Shown: positions 42,868 through 51,240, counted from the stretch's first letter. The stretch: DNA of 64,000 bases from Anaeromyxobacter paludicola (GCF_023169965.1 NZ_AP025592.1:2170001-2234000); one strand, 5' to 3'. Translations and numbers: made by a program. Notes: a model not told the origin generated them from the sequence alone.

Positions 42868-42888
42868 GGCCCGGGGCCGGCCCGGGGG

Positions 42889-43491
42889 TCACAGCGTCGC
42901 GCCGTGCGGCCCCCAGCGGAACTCGAGCTTGCCGCTCGGGCCGGCGATCCGGAGGCTGAACGGCATGGTCTCGAGGGCGGCGCGGCCGGTGAAGCGCACG
43001 AACCGGACCCGGTAGAGGACCTGGAAGTCGCCGAGGAAGGGGTAGAGCGCCCGCGGCGAGGCGCCCGGGTCGAGCTCGTCCACGCGATCGGGCAGCACCT
43101 CGCCGTCGGGCAGCACGAGCGCGATGCGCCAGGGGCTCCTCTTGTCCCCGAGGTCGTTCTCGCCCTTGTCGGGCGTGAAGAGCGCGACGACGAAGTCGTC
43201 GTAGGCCTCCGCCTCGACGTGCTCGTCGGACGCGAGCGCGCTCCGCTCGGCCTGGGTCATCGACTTCCAGGCCGCCACCCGATCGGCCCGCGCGCTCCGC
43301 ACCTCGGGCGCGAGGAAGAGGGCGTCGGCGAAGGCGCGGGTGTCGAACCGGTCGTAGAGCTCGTCGTGGCGCGACCAGCGGTCGCGGACGGCGCCCCACG
43401 GCCCCTCGTCCTTCTTCCGCTCGATGTTGGGGATGTGCCAGTGGCAGCCGGCGAGGACCAGGGCCAGCGCGGCGGCGGCGAGGGCCCTCAC
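42889..43491 (-). CDS. Lipoprotein of unknown function
   Basis: A 200-residue lipoprotein. The GTG start gives VRALAAAALALVLAGCHWHI, with the lipobox VLAGC. The mature part begins with a helical, charged segment (GAVRDRWSRHDELYDRFDTR, then FADALFLAPEVRSARADRVAAW) and continues into strands such as DDFVVALFTPDKGENDLG and VLYRVRFVRFTGRAALETMP. The end reads LEFRWGPHGATL. I recognise no named family. The start codon overlaps the pyrE stop by 4 bases, so it is the last gene of the operon that starts at 47593. There is only a 21-base gap to the convergent nadB. Confidence 0.75.
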   Translation of the reverse strand: MRALAAAALALVLAGCHWHIPNIERKKDEGPWGAVRDRWSRHDELYDRFDTRAFADALFLAPEVRSARADRVAAWKSMTQAERSALASDEHVEAEAYDDFVVALFTPDKGENDLGDKRSPWRIALVLPDGEVLPDRVDELDPGASPRALYPFLGDFQVLYRVRFVRFTGRAALETMPFSLRIAGPSGKLEFRWGPHGATL

Positions 43492-44126
43492 GGCAGGAAG
43501 TCCCGGCGCGTGAAGAGGGCGTCGAGCGTCACGCCGAGCGCCTCGATGGCCTCGCGCCCGCCCTCCATCCGGTCCACGAGCGCGAAGCAGCCCACCACCT
43601 CGAGCCCCTCCTCGCGGCAGCGCTCGATGGCCTTCCTGGCCGAGCCGCCGCTCGTCACCACGTCCTCGAGCACCGCCACGCGGCTGCCGTCGGGGATGGT
43701 CTTGCGCCCCTCGATCCACTGCCCGGTCCCGTGCCCCTTCGGCTCCTTGCGCACGATGAAACTGTCGATCGGAGCGGGGGGATGAAGCCCCCCCGCACCC
43801 CCCGCTCGCTCCGGGGCAGCCTCATCCGGCTGCCCCTGCGCTCGCCACTGCTCGAGCTCGAGGAACGAGGTGTACGCGATCGCCGAGGCGATGGGGTCGG
43901 CGCCGAGCGTGAGCCCGCCGACGCCGCGGACCGTGGGCGAGAGGCGCCGCACCCGGTCGAGCAGCAGCCGGCCCACGAGCACGTGCCCCTCGGCGGTGAG
44001 GGCGGTGCGCTTGCAGTCGATGTAGAAGTCGCTCTCCTTGCCGGAGGCGAGCACCACCTTGCGCCGCTCGAACGACAGGGTGCGCAGCAGCTCGAGCAGC
44101 CGCGCGCGATCCACTTCCAGGCTCAT
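43488..44126 (-). CDS. pyrE: Orotate phosphoribosyltransferase with an in-frame palindromic insertion
   Basis: A 212-residue enzyme that joins orotate and PRPP to give OMP in pyrimidine synthesis. KVVLASGKESDFYIDCKRTA (about 22-41), GGLTLGADPIASAIAY and the PRPP loop RVAVLEDVVTSGGSARKAIE (about 147-166) are diagnostic, as is the catalytic-loop stretch VRKEPKGHGTGQWIEG. Between SFLE and PIDSFIVRKEP there is an extra stretch of about 26 residues, QWRAQGQPDEAAPERAGGAG followed by GLHPPA, absent from ordinary family members. At DNA level this is a pair of hairpins (43771-43836). It lies on a surface loop and may be tolerated. Start and stop overlap the neighbouring genes by 4 bases each. Confidence 0.9.
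   Translation of the reverse strand: MSLEVDRARLLELLRTLSFERRKVVLASGKESDFYIDCKRTALTAEGHVLVGRLLLDRVRRLSPTVRGVGGLTLGADPIASAIAYTSFLELEQWRAQGQPDEAAPERAGGAGGLHPPAPIDSFIVRKEPKGHGTGQWIEGRKTIPDGSRVAVLEDVVTSGGSARKAIERCREEGLEVVGCFALVDRMEGGREAIEALGVTLDALFTRRDFLP
43771..43836. repeat. Palindromic element inside pyrE
   Basis: Two hairpins lie side by side: GAGCGGGGGG (43772-43781) with CCCCCCGCTC (43798-43807), and GGGGCAGCC (43813-43821) with GGCTGCCCC (43828-43836, 6-base loop). The ATGAAG and TCATCC loops read almost alike on opposite strands. The reading frame is kept through both. The structure resembles extragenic palindromes or Rickettsia-type palindromic elements that insert within genes. Confidence 0.6.
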
Positions 44127-44713
44127 GCCTTCTTCTCCTCGAGGAACGGCAGGAGCTCCGCCGAGAAGCGGAGCTGTGCGAGCACCTGCGCGCGGGCGTC
44201 GGGCGGGAGCTCCCGCCAGCCGGCGAGCCCGGCGTGGAGCGCGCGGTTCACTTCGTAGAGCTGCTGGGCCATGCGGGCGGCGTCCCCCGCCACGGCCCGC
44301 TCGTCGGGCCCGCGGGCGAGCCGGGCCAGGGCCGCCTCGACGAGCGGCCGCGCCCAGTCCACCTGGACGCGGGCGACCTTCTCGCGCAGCAGCGCCAGCT
44401 CGGCGGCGCCGAGCGGCTCCTGCAGCAGCGCCCCGGCGCAGACGAGCCCCCAGGCCTCCGGGTCGGTCAGGTCCGGGTGGACGCGCGCCAGCACGCGGTC
44501 GCGCTGGAGCAGCCGCACCGCCGCGAGCCGGCGGTGGCCGGCGACGAGCTGGTAGCGGGCCTCGCCCCGGGCGGCCCGGGGGTGGCGGCGCAGCTCCACC
44601 GGCGAGAGCTGGCCGAGCCGGCCGATGGAGGTGGCGAGGGCGGTGACGTCCCCCGGCTCCCGCAGCCGGAACGGCTCCTCGGGATCGATGGCGTCGAGGG
44701 GGACGTGCTCCAT
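44123..44713 (-). CDS. ParB-like nuclease-domain protein
   Basis: A 196-residue protein. Residues 1-100 match the ParB/Sulfiredoxin-type N-terminal domain: VPLDAIDPEEPFRLREPGDV, LATSIGRLGQLSPVELRRHP, YQLVAGHRRLAAVRLLQRD. The box-II-like GHRRLAAVRLL corresponds to the G-E-R-R-x-R-A motif that binds CTP in ParB. The C-terminal half is all helical, with no clear helix-turn-helix and no ParB dimer domain. It is thus not a canonical chromosome-partition ParB. The ATG at 44713 overlaps the lipase stop (TGATG) and has GGAGGG in front, and the gene ends 4 bases inside pyrE. Why it sits in a pyrE operon is unknown. Confidence 0.72.
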   Translation of the reverse strand: MEHVPLDAIDPEEPFRLREPGDVTALATSIGRLGQLSPVELRRHPRAARGEARYQLVAGHRRLAAVRLLQRDRVLARVHPDLTDPEAWGLVCAGALLQEPLGAAELALLREKVARVQVDWARPLVEAALARLARGPDERAVAGDAARMAQQLYEVNRALHAGLAGWRELPPDARAQVLAQLRFSAELLPFLEEKKA

Positions 44714-45597
44714 CAGCCCTCCGCCTCCGCCCGGGCGCGGACCCAGGCCACCGCCTCGGCGATGGGGCGGGCCCGCTCCCGCTCGTTCCAGATCTCGTGC
44801 TGCATCCCCTCGAGCCGCTCGAAGCGCTTGTCGGCCGAGCCGGCCCGGGCCACGAACTCCTCGGCCACGCGGGGGTCGGCGATGGCGTCGGCGCCGGCGG
44901 CGAGCACGAGGAGCGGCGCCCGGAGCTCGCCGGCGCGGCGCAGCACCTCGGCCTGCGCCTTCTGGAACTCGCCGAACCAGCGCGGCGTCGCCACCCGGCC
45001 GTAGAGCCGGTCGGCCTGGGTCCAGGCCTGCATCTCGGGGTCGCTCGTCAGGTCCTGGAAGCGCAGCCCGGTCTGCATCGGGAGCCACGGCAGGGCGTGG
45101 TCGAGGAGCCGCGCCGCCGCGACCTTGTACCAGGGCGGCGTCAGGGCGAGCCGGAAGTAGGGCGACGAGAGGACGAGCCCGCCGAGCCCCTCCCCCCCGC
45201 GGCCGCGCACCACCGCCCAGAGCGCCGCCACGAGCGCCCCCTGGCTGTGGCCGGCGAGGAAGAGCCGGCGGCCCCCGGCGGCGGCCCGGACGTGGGCGAG
45301 GAAGGCGTCGAGGTCGTCGAGGTAGTCCCCGAAGGCGTCCACGTGGGACCGCCGGCCGTCGGACTGGCCGTGGCCCCGGAAGTCCACCAGCGCCACCTCG
45401 AGCCCGGCCGCGCAGAGGGCGCGGGTCATCCCCGCGTAGCGACCGGAGTGGTCGCAGTACCCGTGCAGCAGCGCCACCGTCGCCCGCGGGGCGGGGGGCG
45501 TGAAGCGCTGCCAGAAGAGCCGGAGGTGGTCGCGCGACTTGAGGAACCCCTCCTCGTGCCGGGCGACGGACGGCTCGGGGAAGGTGGGGACGGCCAT
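44713..45597 (-). CDS. Alpha/beta hydrolase, monoacylglycerol-lipase type
   Basis: A 294-residue serine hydrolase of the Hydrolase_4 (lysophospholipase/monoacylglycerol lipase) family. The oxyanion segment ATVALLHGYCDHSGRY comes near residue 45. The DFRGHGQSDGRRSHVDAFGD stretch follows near 75, the nucleophile elbow LFLAGHSQGALVA (Ser near 118) next, and the acid and histidine come later in AAGADAIADPRVAEEF and LEGMQHEIWNE. ATG at 45597 is preferred over an in-frame ATG at 45633, because the shorter form matches family length and starts 10 bases after the TPR gene stop. It is co-directional with the ParB-like and pyrE genes. Substrate is probably an ester or lysolipid. Confidence 0.85.
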   Translation of the reverse strand: MAVPTFPEPSVARHEEGFLKSRDHLRLFWQRFTPPAPRATVALLHGYCDHSGRYAGMTRALCAAGLEVALVDFRGHGQSDGRRSHVDAFGDYLDDLDAFLAHVRAAAGGRRLFLAGHSQGALVAALWAVVRGRGGEGLGGLVLSSPYFRLALTPPWYKVAAARLLDHALPWLPMQTGLRFQDLTSDPEMQAWTQADRLYGRVATPRWFGEFQKAQAEVLRRAGELRAPLLVLAAGADAIADPRVAEEFVARAGSADKRFERLEGMQHEIWNERERARPIAEAVAWVRARAEAEG

Positions 45598-45607
45598 GCG
45601 GCGGACG

Positions 45608-47593
45608 CTAACGGTTCCCGGGCGGCAAGGCAACGGATTGCGCGCCCGCCGAGGGGCGCCCCGCGGCGCCCCGGAGCTCCGAGAGCTTGTGCTGCACCGC
45701 GGCCCGGCGCTTCACCTCGTCGTGCTCGTCGCCGTCGAAGCTCGCGAGCGAGCGGCGCCAGGCCGCGGCCGCCTCCACCGGGCGCCCCGCCTCGCGGTAG
45801 GCGTCGCCGAGGTGGTCGAGGATGGTGGCGTCGGGCCCGGCGAGGGCCTCGGCCCGCTCGAGCGTCGGCACCGCCCGGGCGAGGTCGCCCTGCTTCAGCT
45901 CGACCAGGCCGAGCGTGTCGAGGAAGGCGCCGCTCTCGGGCCGCAGCTCGAGCGCGCGGCGGACCAGCCGCGCCGCCTCGTCGAGCTTCACGCCCCGCTC
46001 GGCCTCGCTGTAGGCGATGAAGTTGAGCGCGTCGGCGTGCTCGGGGCTCACCTCGAGGAGCTGGCGCATGAGGGCCACCGCGCCCTCGGGGTCGCCCGCG
46101 TCCTCGGTGAGGGCGCCGAGCGCGTAGAGCAGGGTCTCGTCCTTCGGCGTCACGGCGAGCCCCCGGCGCACCGCGGCGAGGGCGTCCTGGGTGCGGCCGG
46201 CCTTCGACAGGCTCGAGCCGAGCGCCTCGTAGAGGTCGGCCAGCCCCTCCCCGCTCCCGTCGCGCCGCCGGCCGGCGATGGACCGCTCCAGCTCCGCGGC
46301 CGCCTCCAGGCCGCGCCCGGCGCGGGTGAGGACGTAGGCGCGCATGGTCTCGAGCCGGACGTCGCGGGGGCGGGCGGCGAGGGCGGGGGCGAGCGTCGCG
46401 AGCGCGTCGCGGGCGCGACCGGCGCGGGAGAGGCAGAGCGCCTGCGAGGCCCGCGCCGCGGGGAAGAGCTCGTCCTTCTCGCCGATCCGGCCGTACTCGG
46501 CGGCGGCGTCGGCCCAGCGCCGCAGGCCCTGCAGGAGCGTGGCGCGCGCGAACGGCACCCGGCCGTCGTCGGACCGCGGCGGCTCCCCCGCCTCGTCGAG
46601 GAGCGCGAGCCCGTCGGCGGGCCGGTGGGCCTCGGCCCAGGAGAAGGCGATCTCCACCCGCGCCGCCGGGTCGTCGGGGGCGAGCCCGAGGAGCTGGCGG
46701 TGGTAGGCCCGGGCCCCGGCGGCGTCCCCGGCGGCGAGCGAGAGCCGACCCAGCGCCGAGAGCGCGGAGAGGTCGTCGGGCTCGAGGCCGAGCACCTTCT
46801 CCCACGAGGTCCGCGCCTGGCGGTCCTCCCGGCGCGACTCCTGCGCCGCCGCGAGCCGGCGCCAGGAGTCCACGTCGCGCGGCCAGGCCGCCACCGCCCG
46901 CGAGAGCCAGCGCTCGGCGCCGGCGAAGTCCTTCCGCTCGAACAGCGCGCGCCCGAGCTCGGCGGGGCCGCTCGGCTGCGACGGGTCGAGCACGCCGAGC
47001 CGATCGAGGGTGGCCGCGGCCGCGGCCTCCTCGCCCGCCGCGAGCTCCACCTGCGCGAGCAGCCGGAACGCCTCCGGCCGCGGCGGCTCCGGCGCCTCCC
47101 CGGTGCCCTCCACCTCGGCCCGCGCCGCCTCGGCGAGGGCGGCCTCGATCCGGACCGCGGCCCGCAGCTCGGAGAGCGCGCGGTCCTTCTGCTCGCGGAG
47201 CATGGCGAGCTTGCCGAGCACGAGGTGCCCCTCGGCGGCGCCCGGTCCGCCGGGGTCGAGCTCGAGCGCGCGCCGGGCCTCGCCCTCCGCGAGGTCGAGC
47301 CGGTCGATGCGCGCCAGCGCCTCGGCGAGCGCGGCGCGGAGGTGGGCGTCCTGCGGGTCGTAGGCGGCGGCGAGCTCGAGCTCCCGGCGCGCCGCCTGCC
47401 GATCGCCCGCCAGCTCCGCCTTCCTCGCCGCGAGGTAGTGCGAGACCGCCTTGGCCGAGGCGAGGGGGAGCCGGGGCGCGGGGCGCGGCGCCGCGGCCGG
47501 CGACTCGTCGCGGGGCGCGGCGGCGTCGGCCCGGGCGGGTCCGGCGGACGCGGCGACCAGCAGCGCCGCCGCGAGGGCGAGGTGGGTCGGCAC
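45608..47593 (-). CDS. Secreted TPR-repeat protein
   Basis: A 661-residue protein with signal peptide VPTHLALAAALLVAASAGPARA (GTG at 47593). The rest is built of about fifteen tetratricopeptide-like repeats, with spacing of about 34 residues, for example ARRELELAAAYDPQDAHLRA, AERWLSRAVAAWPRDVDSWR and ALATLAPALAARPRDVRLET. No enzymatic domain is seen. The ending SVALPPGNR follows an Ala/Gly-rich tail. Such long TPR arrays in myxobacteria often act as periplasmic or outer-membrane scaffolds. It is the first gene of the leftward operon that continues into the lipase, ParB-like, pyrE and lipoprotein genes. Confidence 0.82.
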   Translation of the reverse strand: MPTHLALAAALLVAASAGPARADAAAPRDESPAAAPRPAPRLPLASAKAVSHYLAARKAELAGDRQAARRELELAAAYDPQDAHLRAALAEALARIDRLDLAEGEARRALELDPGGPGAAEGHLVLGKLAMLREQKDRALSELRAAVRIEAALAEAARAEVEGTGEAPEPPRPEAFRLLAQVELAAGEEAAAAATLDRLGVLDPSQPSGPAELGRALFERKDFAGAERWLSRAVAAWPRDVDSWRRLAAAQESRREDRQARTSWEKVLGLEPDDLSALSALGRLSLAAGDAAGARAYHRQLLGLAPDDPAARVEIAFSWAEAHRPADGLALLDEAGEPPRSDDGRVPFARATLLQGLRRWADAAAEYGRIGEKDELFPAARASQALCLSRAGRARDALATLAPALAARPRDVRLETMRAYVLTRAGRGLEAAAELERSIAGRRRDGSGEGLADLYEALGSSLSKAGRTQDALAAVRRGLAVTPKDETLLYALGALTEDAGDPEGAVALMRQLLEVSPEHADALNFIAYSEAERGVKLDEAARLVRRALELRPESGAFLDTLGLVELKQGDLARAVPTLERAEALAGPDATILDHLGDAYREAGRPVEAAAAWRRSLASFDGDEHDEVKRRAAVQHKLSELRGAAGRPSAGAQSVALPPGNR

Positions 47594-47603
47594 GGCTCGG
47601 ATC

Positions 47604-48215
47604 CTACTGGCGCCGGGCCCGCCGCGCAGCCGCGGGGCTCGCCGGGGCCGGGCCAAAGAGGGCGGCCAGCCGCTCGGCGAGGGCGCCGCTCGCGAGGGGG
47701 CGCGCCAGCACCGCGTCGCAGCCGGCGGTGGCGAGCTGCTCGGCCAGGCCGGCGTGACAGATGGCGACGAGCCTGGCCTCGGCGAGCTCCCGGTCGGCGC
47801 GCACGTCGGCCACCACGTCGGCGGCGCCGTCCTCCCCGGCGCTCACCACCACGGCGTCGGGCTGGTAGCGGGCCGCGGCGGCGCCTGCCGCGAAACCGGG
47901 CGAGGCCTGCTCGACATCCCAGCCGGCCGCGGCGAGCTGCCGGGCGAGCCCCTCGCGGACCGGCCCGAGCTCGCCGATGACCAGCGCCTTGCGCCGATCG
48001 GCCACGGCGCCCGAGAGCTCGGGAGGGAGCGGGATCCCCTGCCGGAGCATGAAGCCGGCCAGATCCTCGCGCGCGATCCGGCGGTGGCCGCCGGGCGTCC
48101 GGTGGGCCTTGAGCCGCCGGGCCTTGATCCAGTTGACCACGGTCGGGAGCGAGACTCCGAGGACCCGGGCCGCCTCGTGTGTCGTGTAGAACTGGTTCAT
48201 CCGGAGGGCTTCCAT
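47604..48215 (-). CDS. Excisionase/MerR-type DNA-binding protein with receiver-like domain
   Basis: A 203-residue protein. Residues about 8-60 form a MerR/excisionase winged helix-turn-helix: FYTTHEAARVLGVSLPTVVN followed by WIKARRLKAHRTPGGHRRIA. This form is used by BldC-like and carotenoid-type regulators. A linker leads to a CheY-like alpha/beta domain (about 85-195) with KALVIGELGPVREGLARQLA and PDAVVVSAGEDGAAD, where the usual phospho-acceptor Asp pair is not intact (PDAVVVSAG in place of PDLVLLD). It may respond by protein contact rather than phosphorylation. ATG at 48215 or 48200 are both possible. It stands just upstream of the TPR operon and divergent from the nitrilase gene. Confidence 0.78.
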   Translation of the reverse strand: MEALRMNQFYTTHEAARVLGVSLPTVVNWIKARRLKAHRTPGGHRRIAREDLAGFMLRQGIPLPPELSGAVADRRKALVIGELGPVREGLARQLAAAGWDVEQASPGFAAGAAAARYQPDAVVVSAGEDGAADVVADVRADRELAEARLVAICHAGLAEQLATAGCDAVLARPLASGALAERLAALFGPAPASPAAARRARRQ

Positions 48216-48308
48216 CCTAGCACCGGTCCTTCCGCGGGGGCCGATCCCGCCGAGGGGGTCGTCCACGGCACGTTGCACGGCGCGCGCCACTGAGGTGAGA
48301 TTCGGGGC

Positions 48309-49118
48309 ATGTCCTCCTCCTGGCTCGCCGCCGCCGTCCAGATGACCTCCGGCCCCGACCGCCGCCGGAACCTCGACACCGCGCTCCGGCTCGCGGGGGA
48401 GGCGGCCGACCTCGGCGCGCGGCTCGTGGCGCTGCCCGAGAACTTCGCCTTCATGGGTCCCGAGCAGGAGCGGATCGCCGGGGCCGAGCCGGTGGACGGC
48501 CCCACCGTCGCCGCGCTCCAGGAGCTGGCGCGGCGACGCCGCGTCTTCGTGCTCGCGGGCTCGATCGCCGAGCGGGTGGACGCCCCCGGCAAGACCGCCA
48601 ACACCAGCGTGCTCGTCGCCGACGACGGCGCCGTCGCGGCGGTCTACCGCAAGATCCACCTCTTCGACGTGAACATCCCCGACGGCGCCCGCTACGCGGA
48701 ATCGGAGACCGTGGTGCCGGGCGACCGGCCGGTGCTCGCCGAGACCGCGCTGGGGCGGATCGGGCTCACGGTCTGCTACGACCTGCGCTTCCCCGAGCTC
48801 TACCGGGCGCTCTCGGCGATGGGGGCCGAGGTGCTCACGGTGCCGGCCGCGTTCACGCTCTTCACCGGCAAGGACCACTGGGAGCCCCTGCTCCGCGCCC
48901 GGGCCATCGAGAACCTCGCCTACGTGCTCGCGCCGGCGCAGGTGGGGCGCCACTCCCCCACGCGCGTCACCTACGGCAACGCCATGATCGTGGATCCGTG
49001 GGGCGTGGTGCTGGCGCGCTGCCCCGACGGCGAGGGGGTGTGCGTCGCCCGGGTCAGCCGCGAGCGGCTCCTGCGGGTTCGGGCGGAGCTGCCCTCGCTC
49101 CAGCACCGGCGGCTGTGA
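48309..49118 (+). CDS. Carbon-nitrogen hydrolase (nitrilase superfamily, omega-amidase/Nit type)
   Basis: A 269-residue enzyme of the nitrilase superfamily. The catalytic triad is visible: Glu in LVALPENFAF (about residue 44), Lys in VYRKIHLFDV (about 117) and Cys in LTVCYDLRFPELYR (about 158). The context CYDLRFPELYR and IPDGARYAESETV are typical of the Nit1/Nit2 branch, which hydrolyses deaminated glutathione or omega-amides such as 2-oxoglutaramate. GAGGTGAG precedes the ATG. The last 65 bases overlap tail to tail with the permease gene on the opposite strand. Deaminated-glutathione repair or omega-amidase activity are the likely choices. Confidence 0.88.
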   Translation: MSSSWLAAAVQMTSGPDRRRNLDTALRLAGEAADLGARLVALPENFAFMGPEQERIAGAEPVDGPTVAALQELARRRRVFVLAGSIAERVDAPGKTANTSVLVADDGAVAAVYRKIHLFDVNIPDGARYAESETVVPGDRPVLAETALGRIGLTVCYDLRFPELYRALSAMGAEVLTVPAAFTLFTGKDHWEPLLRARAIENLAYVLAPAQVGRHSPTRVTYGNAMIVDPWGVVLARCPDGEGVCVARVSRERLLRVRAELPSLQHRRL

Positions 49119-51078
49119 CCGGCTCCTGCTGGAGGATCCGGACCGGCAGCACCACCGCGTTGAGCCCGGCGAACTGCAGCCGCCGCTGCAGCTCGTAGGC
49201 GGTGTCGTTGTGCAGGAGGCGCTGGTACCAGCGCTCGCGCTCGAAGATGAGCTTCCCGGCGAAGAAGACGGCGCGGTGGAACTCGCCGGCGATGGCGACG
49301 CAGAGCGACTCCGCCTCGCCGACCGCCTCGACGCCCACCGACATCCGCCAGCCGGCGGTCATCCCGAGCCGGCGGGCCAGCCCGGCGTAGCGCTGCAGGC
49401 TCTCCTCGGTGCGGCGGCGCACCTCCTCGACCTCCTCCACCCCCTTCATGCTGGCGGAGTCGATGACGCCCACCGACACGAAGAGCACCTGCCGGTACTG
49501 GTTCGGGAAGACGCGCTGCACCGAGAGGAGCTGGTGGATGCCGAGGCCGCCGTAGCCCCCCACCAGCAGCACCGCGGTGGGCTGCCTCGGGTCGAGCGGC
49601 TGCTCCTCGCGGGCGGGGAAGGCCGGCAGCGCCTCCATCACCTCGTCGAGCCGCCGCAGGTTGTGCTGCACCGACTCGTAGTGGCGCCGGATGAGCAGGC
49701 AGAGGCCGATGAGCAGGCTCGTGACCACGAGCGTGATCGAGCCGCCCACCGCGAACTTCTCGAGGATGCTCACCACCAGGATCGAGAGGCAGAGCACCAG
49801 GCCGATGAGGTGGATGAGGATGTGCCGCTTCCAGTCCGGGTACCGCGCCCGCTCGCGGATCCAGTAGCGCACCATCCCGAGCTCGGAGAGCGAGAAGGTG
49901 AGGAACACGTTGATGGAGTACATGAGCACGAGCGTCGAGGTGTCGCCGCGCGTGTAGAGCAGGGTCAGGGCCGAGCAGGCCGAGATGAGGACGATGCCGT
50001 CCTGCATCGAGAGCCGGTCGGAGAGGAGCGCGAAGCGCCGGGGCAGCCAGCGGTCGTTGGCCATGTTGGCCATCACGCGCGGGCCGTCGATGAAGCCGGC
50101 CTGCGCCGCCACGAAGAGGAGCGCCGTCTCCGCCGCCAGCGTGAGCCACACGAACGCCTGGCCCGGCGTGCCCCACCCGCCGGTCAGCCGCTCCACCAGC
50201 ACGGCGTTCATGGTCTTGCCCTCCACCGGGGAGGCGTGGACGAGGAGGTAGCCCAGGGTGATGCCGCCGGCGGTGAGCGCCAGGGAGAGCGCCATGAGCA
50301 CCATGGTCCGCTGCGCGGTCTGCACCTTCGGCTCGCGCATGATCTGGAGGCCGTTCGAGACCGCCTCGATGCCGGTGTAGGTCCCGGCGCCCATGGAGTA
50401 GGCGCGCAGGAAGAGGGCGGCCATCCCGCCGAGGCCCAGGGTGGCGAGCCCGCTCGAGAAGCCGTGGCGCACCTCGCCGGCCACGGCGGGCAGCTCACCG
50501 GCGCGGAGGAACAGCGCGCCGCCGATGAGCAGCACGTGGGTCACGAGGAAGACCACGAAGATCGGCGCGAGCGCGGTGACCGACTCCTTGATGCCCCGCA
50601 GGTTGAGCAGCATGAGGAGGGCGATGGCGCCGAACTCGATGGGGAGCTTGGCCCAGTGCCACTGCGGCGGCAGGAAGCTGAAGGTGGCGTCGGCCGCGGC
50701 CGCGATCGAGGTGCTGATGGTGAGGACGTAGTCCACGAGCAGCGCCGAGCCCGAGACCACGCCGAAGCGCGGGCCGAGCAGCTTCGACGCCACCACGTAC
50801 CCGCCGCCGCCGAACGGGAAGTGCTCGACGATGCGCGAGTAGGCGTAGGAGATGATGAAGACGGTGAACGCGGTGGCGAGCGCCAGCCCGACCGCGAGGT
50901 AGTGGTGCTGCCCGAGCGCGCGGAACGACTCGTCGGGGCCGTACGACGAGGAGGACAGCCCGTCGGCGCCCAGCCCCACCCAGGCCAGGAACGCCACCAG
51001 CGAGATGTGGTGGTAGGTCTTCGGGTCGGAGACGTCGCGGGGGGCGCCGAACAGGAGGTGCTTCAGGCGAGGGGGCAT
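49054..51078 (-). CDS. APC-superfamily permease, KimA/KUP-like, probable potassium importer
   Basis: A 674-residue membrane protein with about twelve helices (residues 20-430) and a cytoplasmic C-terminal domain. The N-terminal GADGLSSSSYGPDESFRALG, IVEHFPFGGGGYVVASKLLG and LLNLRGIKESVTALAPIFVV are hallmarks of the KimA-like branch of the KUP/APC superfamily. The C-terminal 200 residues (AVLLVGGYGGLGIHQLLSVQ ... FHRAVFFAGKLIFERERWYQ) resemble the USP-like domain of KimA, which responds to c-di-AMP. Its setting next to a Kdp system supports a potassium role. It is divergent from the NtrC-type regulator with a shared 162-base region. Substrate is inferred; amino-acid transport is an alternative. 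Confidence 0.68.
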   Translation of the reverse strand: MPPRLKHLLFGAPRDVSDPKTYHHISLVAFLAWVGLGADGLSSSSYGPDESFRALGQHHYLAVGLALATAFTVFIISYAYSRIVEHFPFGGGGYVVASKLLGPRFGVVSGSALLVDYVLTISTSIAAAADATFSFLPPQWHWAKLPIEFGAIALLMLLNLRGIKESVTALAPIFVVFLVTHVLLIGGALFLRAGELPAVAGEVRHGFSSGLATLGLGGMAALFLRAYSMGAGTYTGIEAVSNGLQIMREPKVQTAQRTMVLMALSLALTAGGITLGYLLVHASPVEGKTMNAVLVERLTGGWGTPGQAFVWLTLAAETALLFVAAQAGFIDGPRVMANMANDRWLPRRFALLSDRLSMQDGIVLISACSALTLLYTRGDTSTLVLMYSINVFLTFSLSELGMVRYWIRERARYPDWKRHILIHLIGLVLCLSILVVSILEKFAVGGSITLVVTSLLIGLCLLIRRHYESVQHNLRRLDEVMEALPAFPAREEQPLDPRQPTAVLLVGGYGGLGIHQLLSVQRVFPNQYRQVLFVSVGVIDSASMKGVEEVEEVRRRTEESLQRYAGLARRLGMTAGWRMSVGVEAVGEAESLCVAIAGEFHRAVFFAGKLIFERERWYQRLLHNDTAYELQRRLQFAGLNAVVLPVRILQQEPVTAAGAGARAAPPEPAGAARG

Positions 51079-51180
51079 GCGGCCTCGGGAGCGGGGAGCG
51101 GCCCGTCCGGTGCAGGGTGCGTGCCGCAGGAGCCCGCGGCCTCGTTTCGGGCCCAGGGAGACGCCATGAGCAGCGCCCCA

Positions 51181-51196
51181 CCTTGCGTTTTGCAGG
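51181..51196. promoter_or_regulatory. CCTTGC-N5-GCAgg operator-like site before the NtrC-type regulator
   Basis: CCTTGCGTTTTGCAGG lies 44 bases upstream of the regulator's ATG and about 100 bases upstream of the divergent permease. With its flank it matches the kdp upstream site (61758-61774) at CACCTTGCG plus TGCA after three bases. Likely a binding site of the regulator or of another potassium-responsive factor. Confidence 0.45.
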
Positions 51197-51240
51197 ATCC
51201 ACCCCGGCGCGGTACTGCATGCGGCAGCGATGGAGCACCG

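Noticed and set aside
51079-51240. A c-di-AMP riboswitch (ydaO type) before the KimA-like permease
   Set aside because: The short region lacks the conserved riboswitch cores as far as I can see; only the CCTTGC-N5 site stands out.
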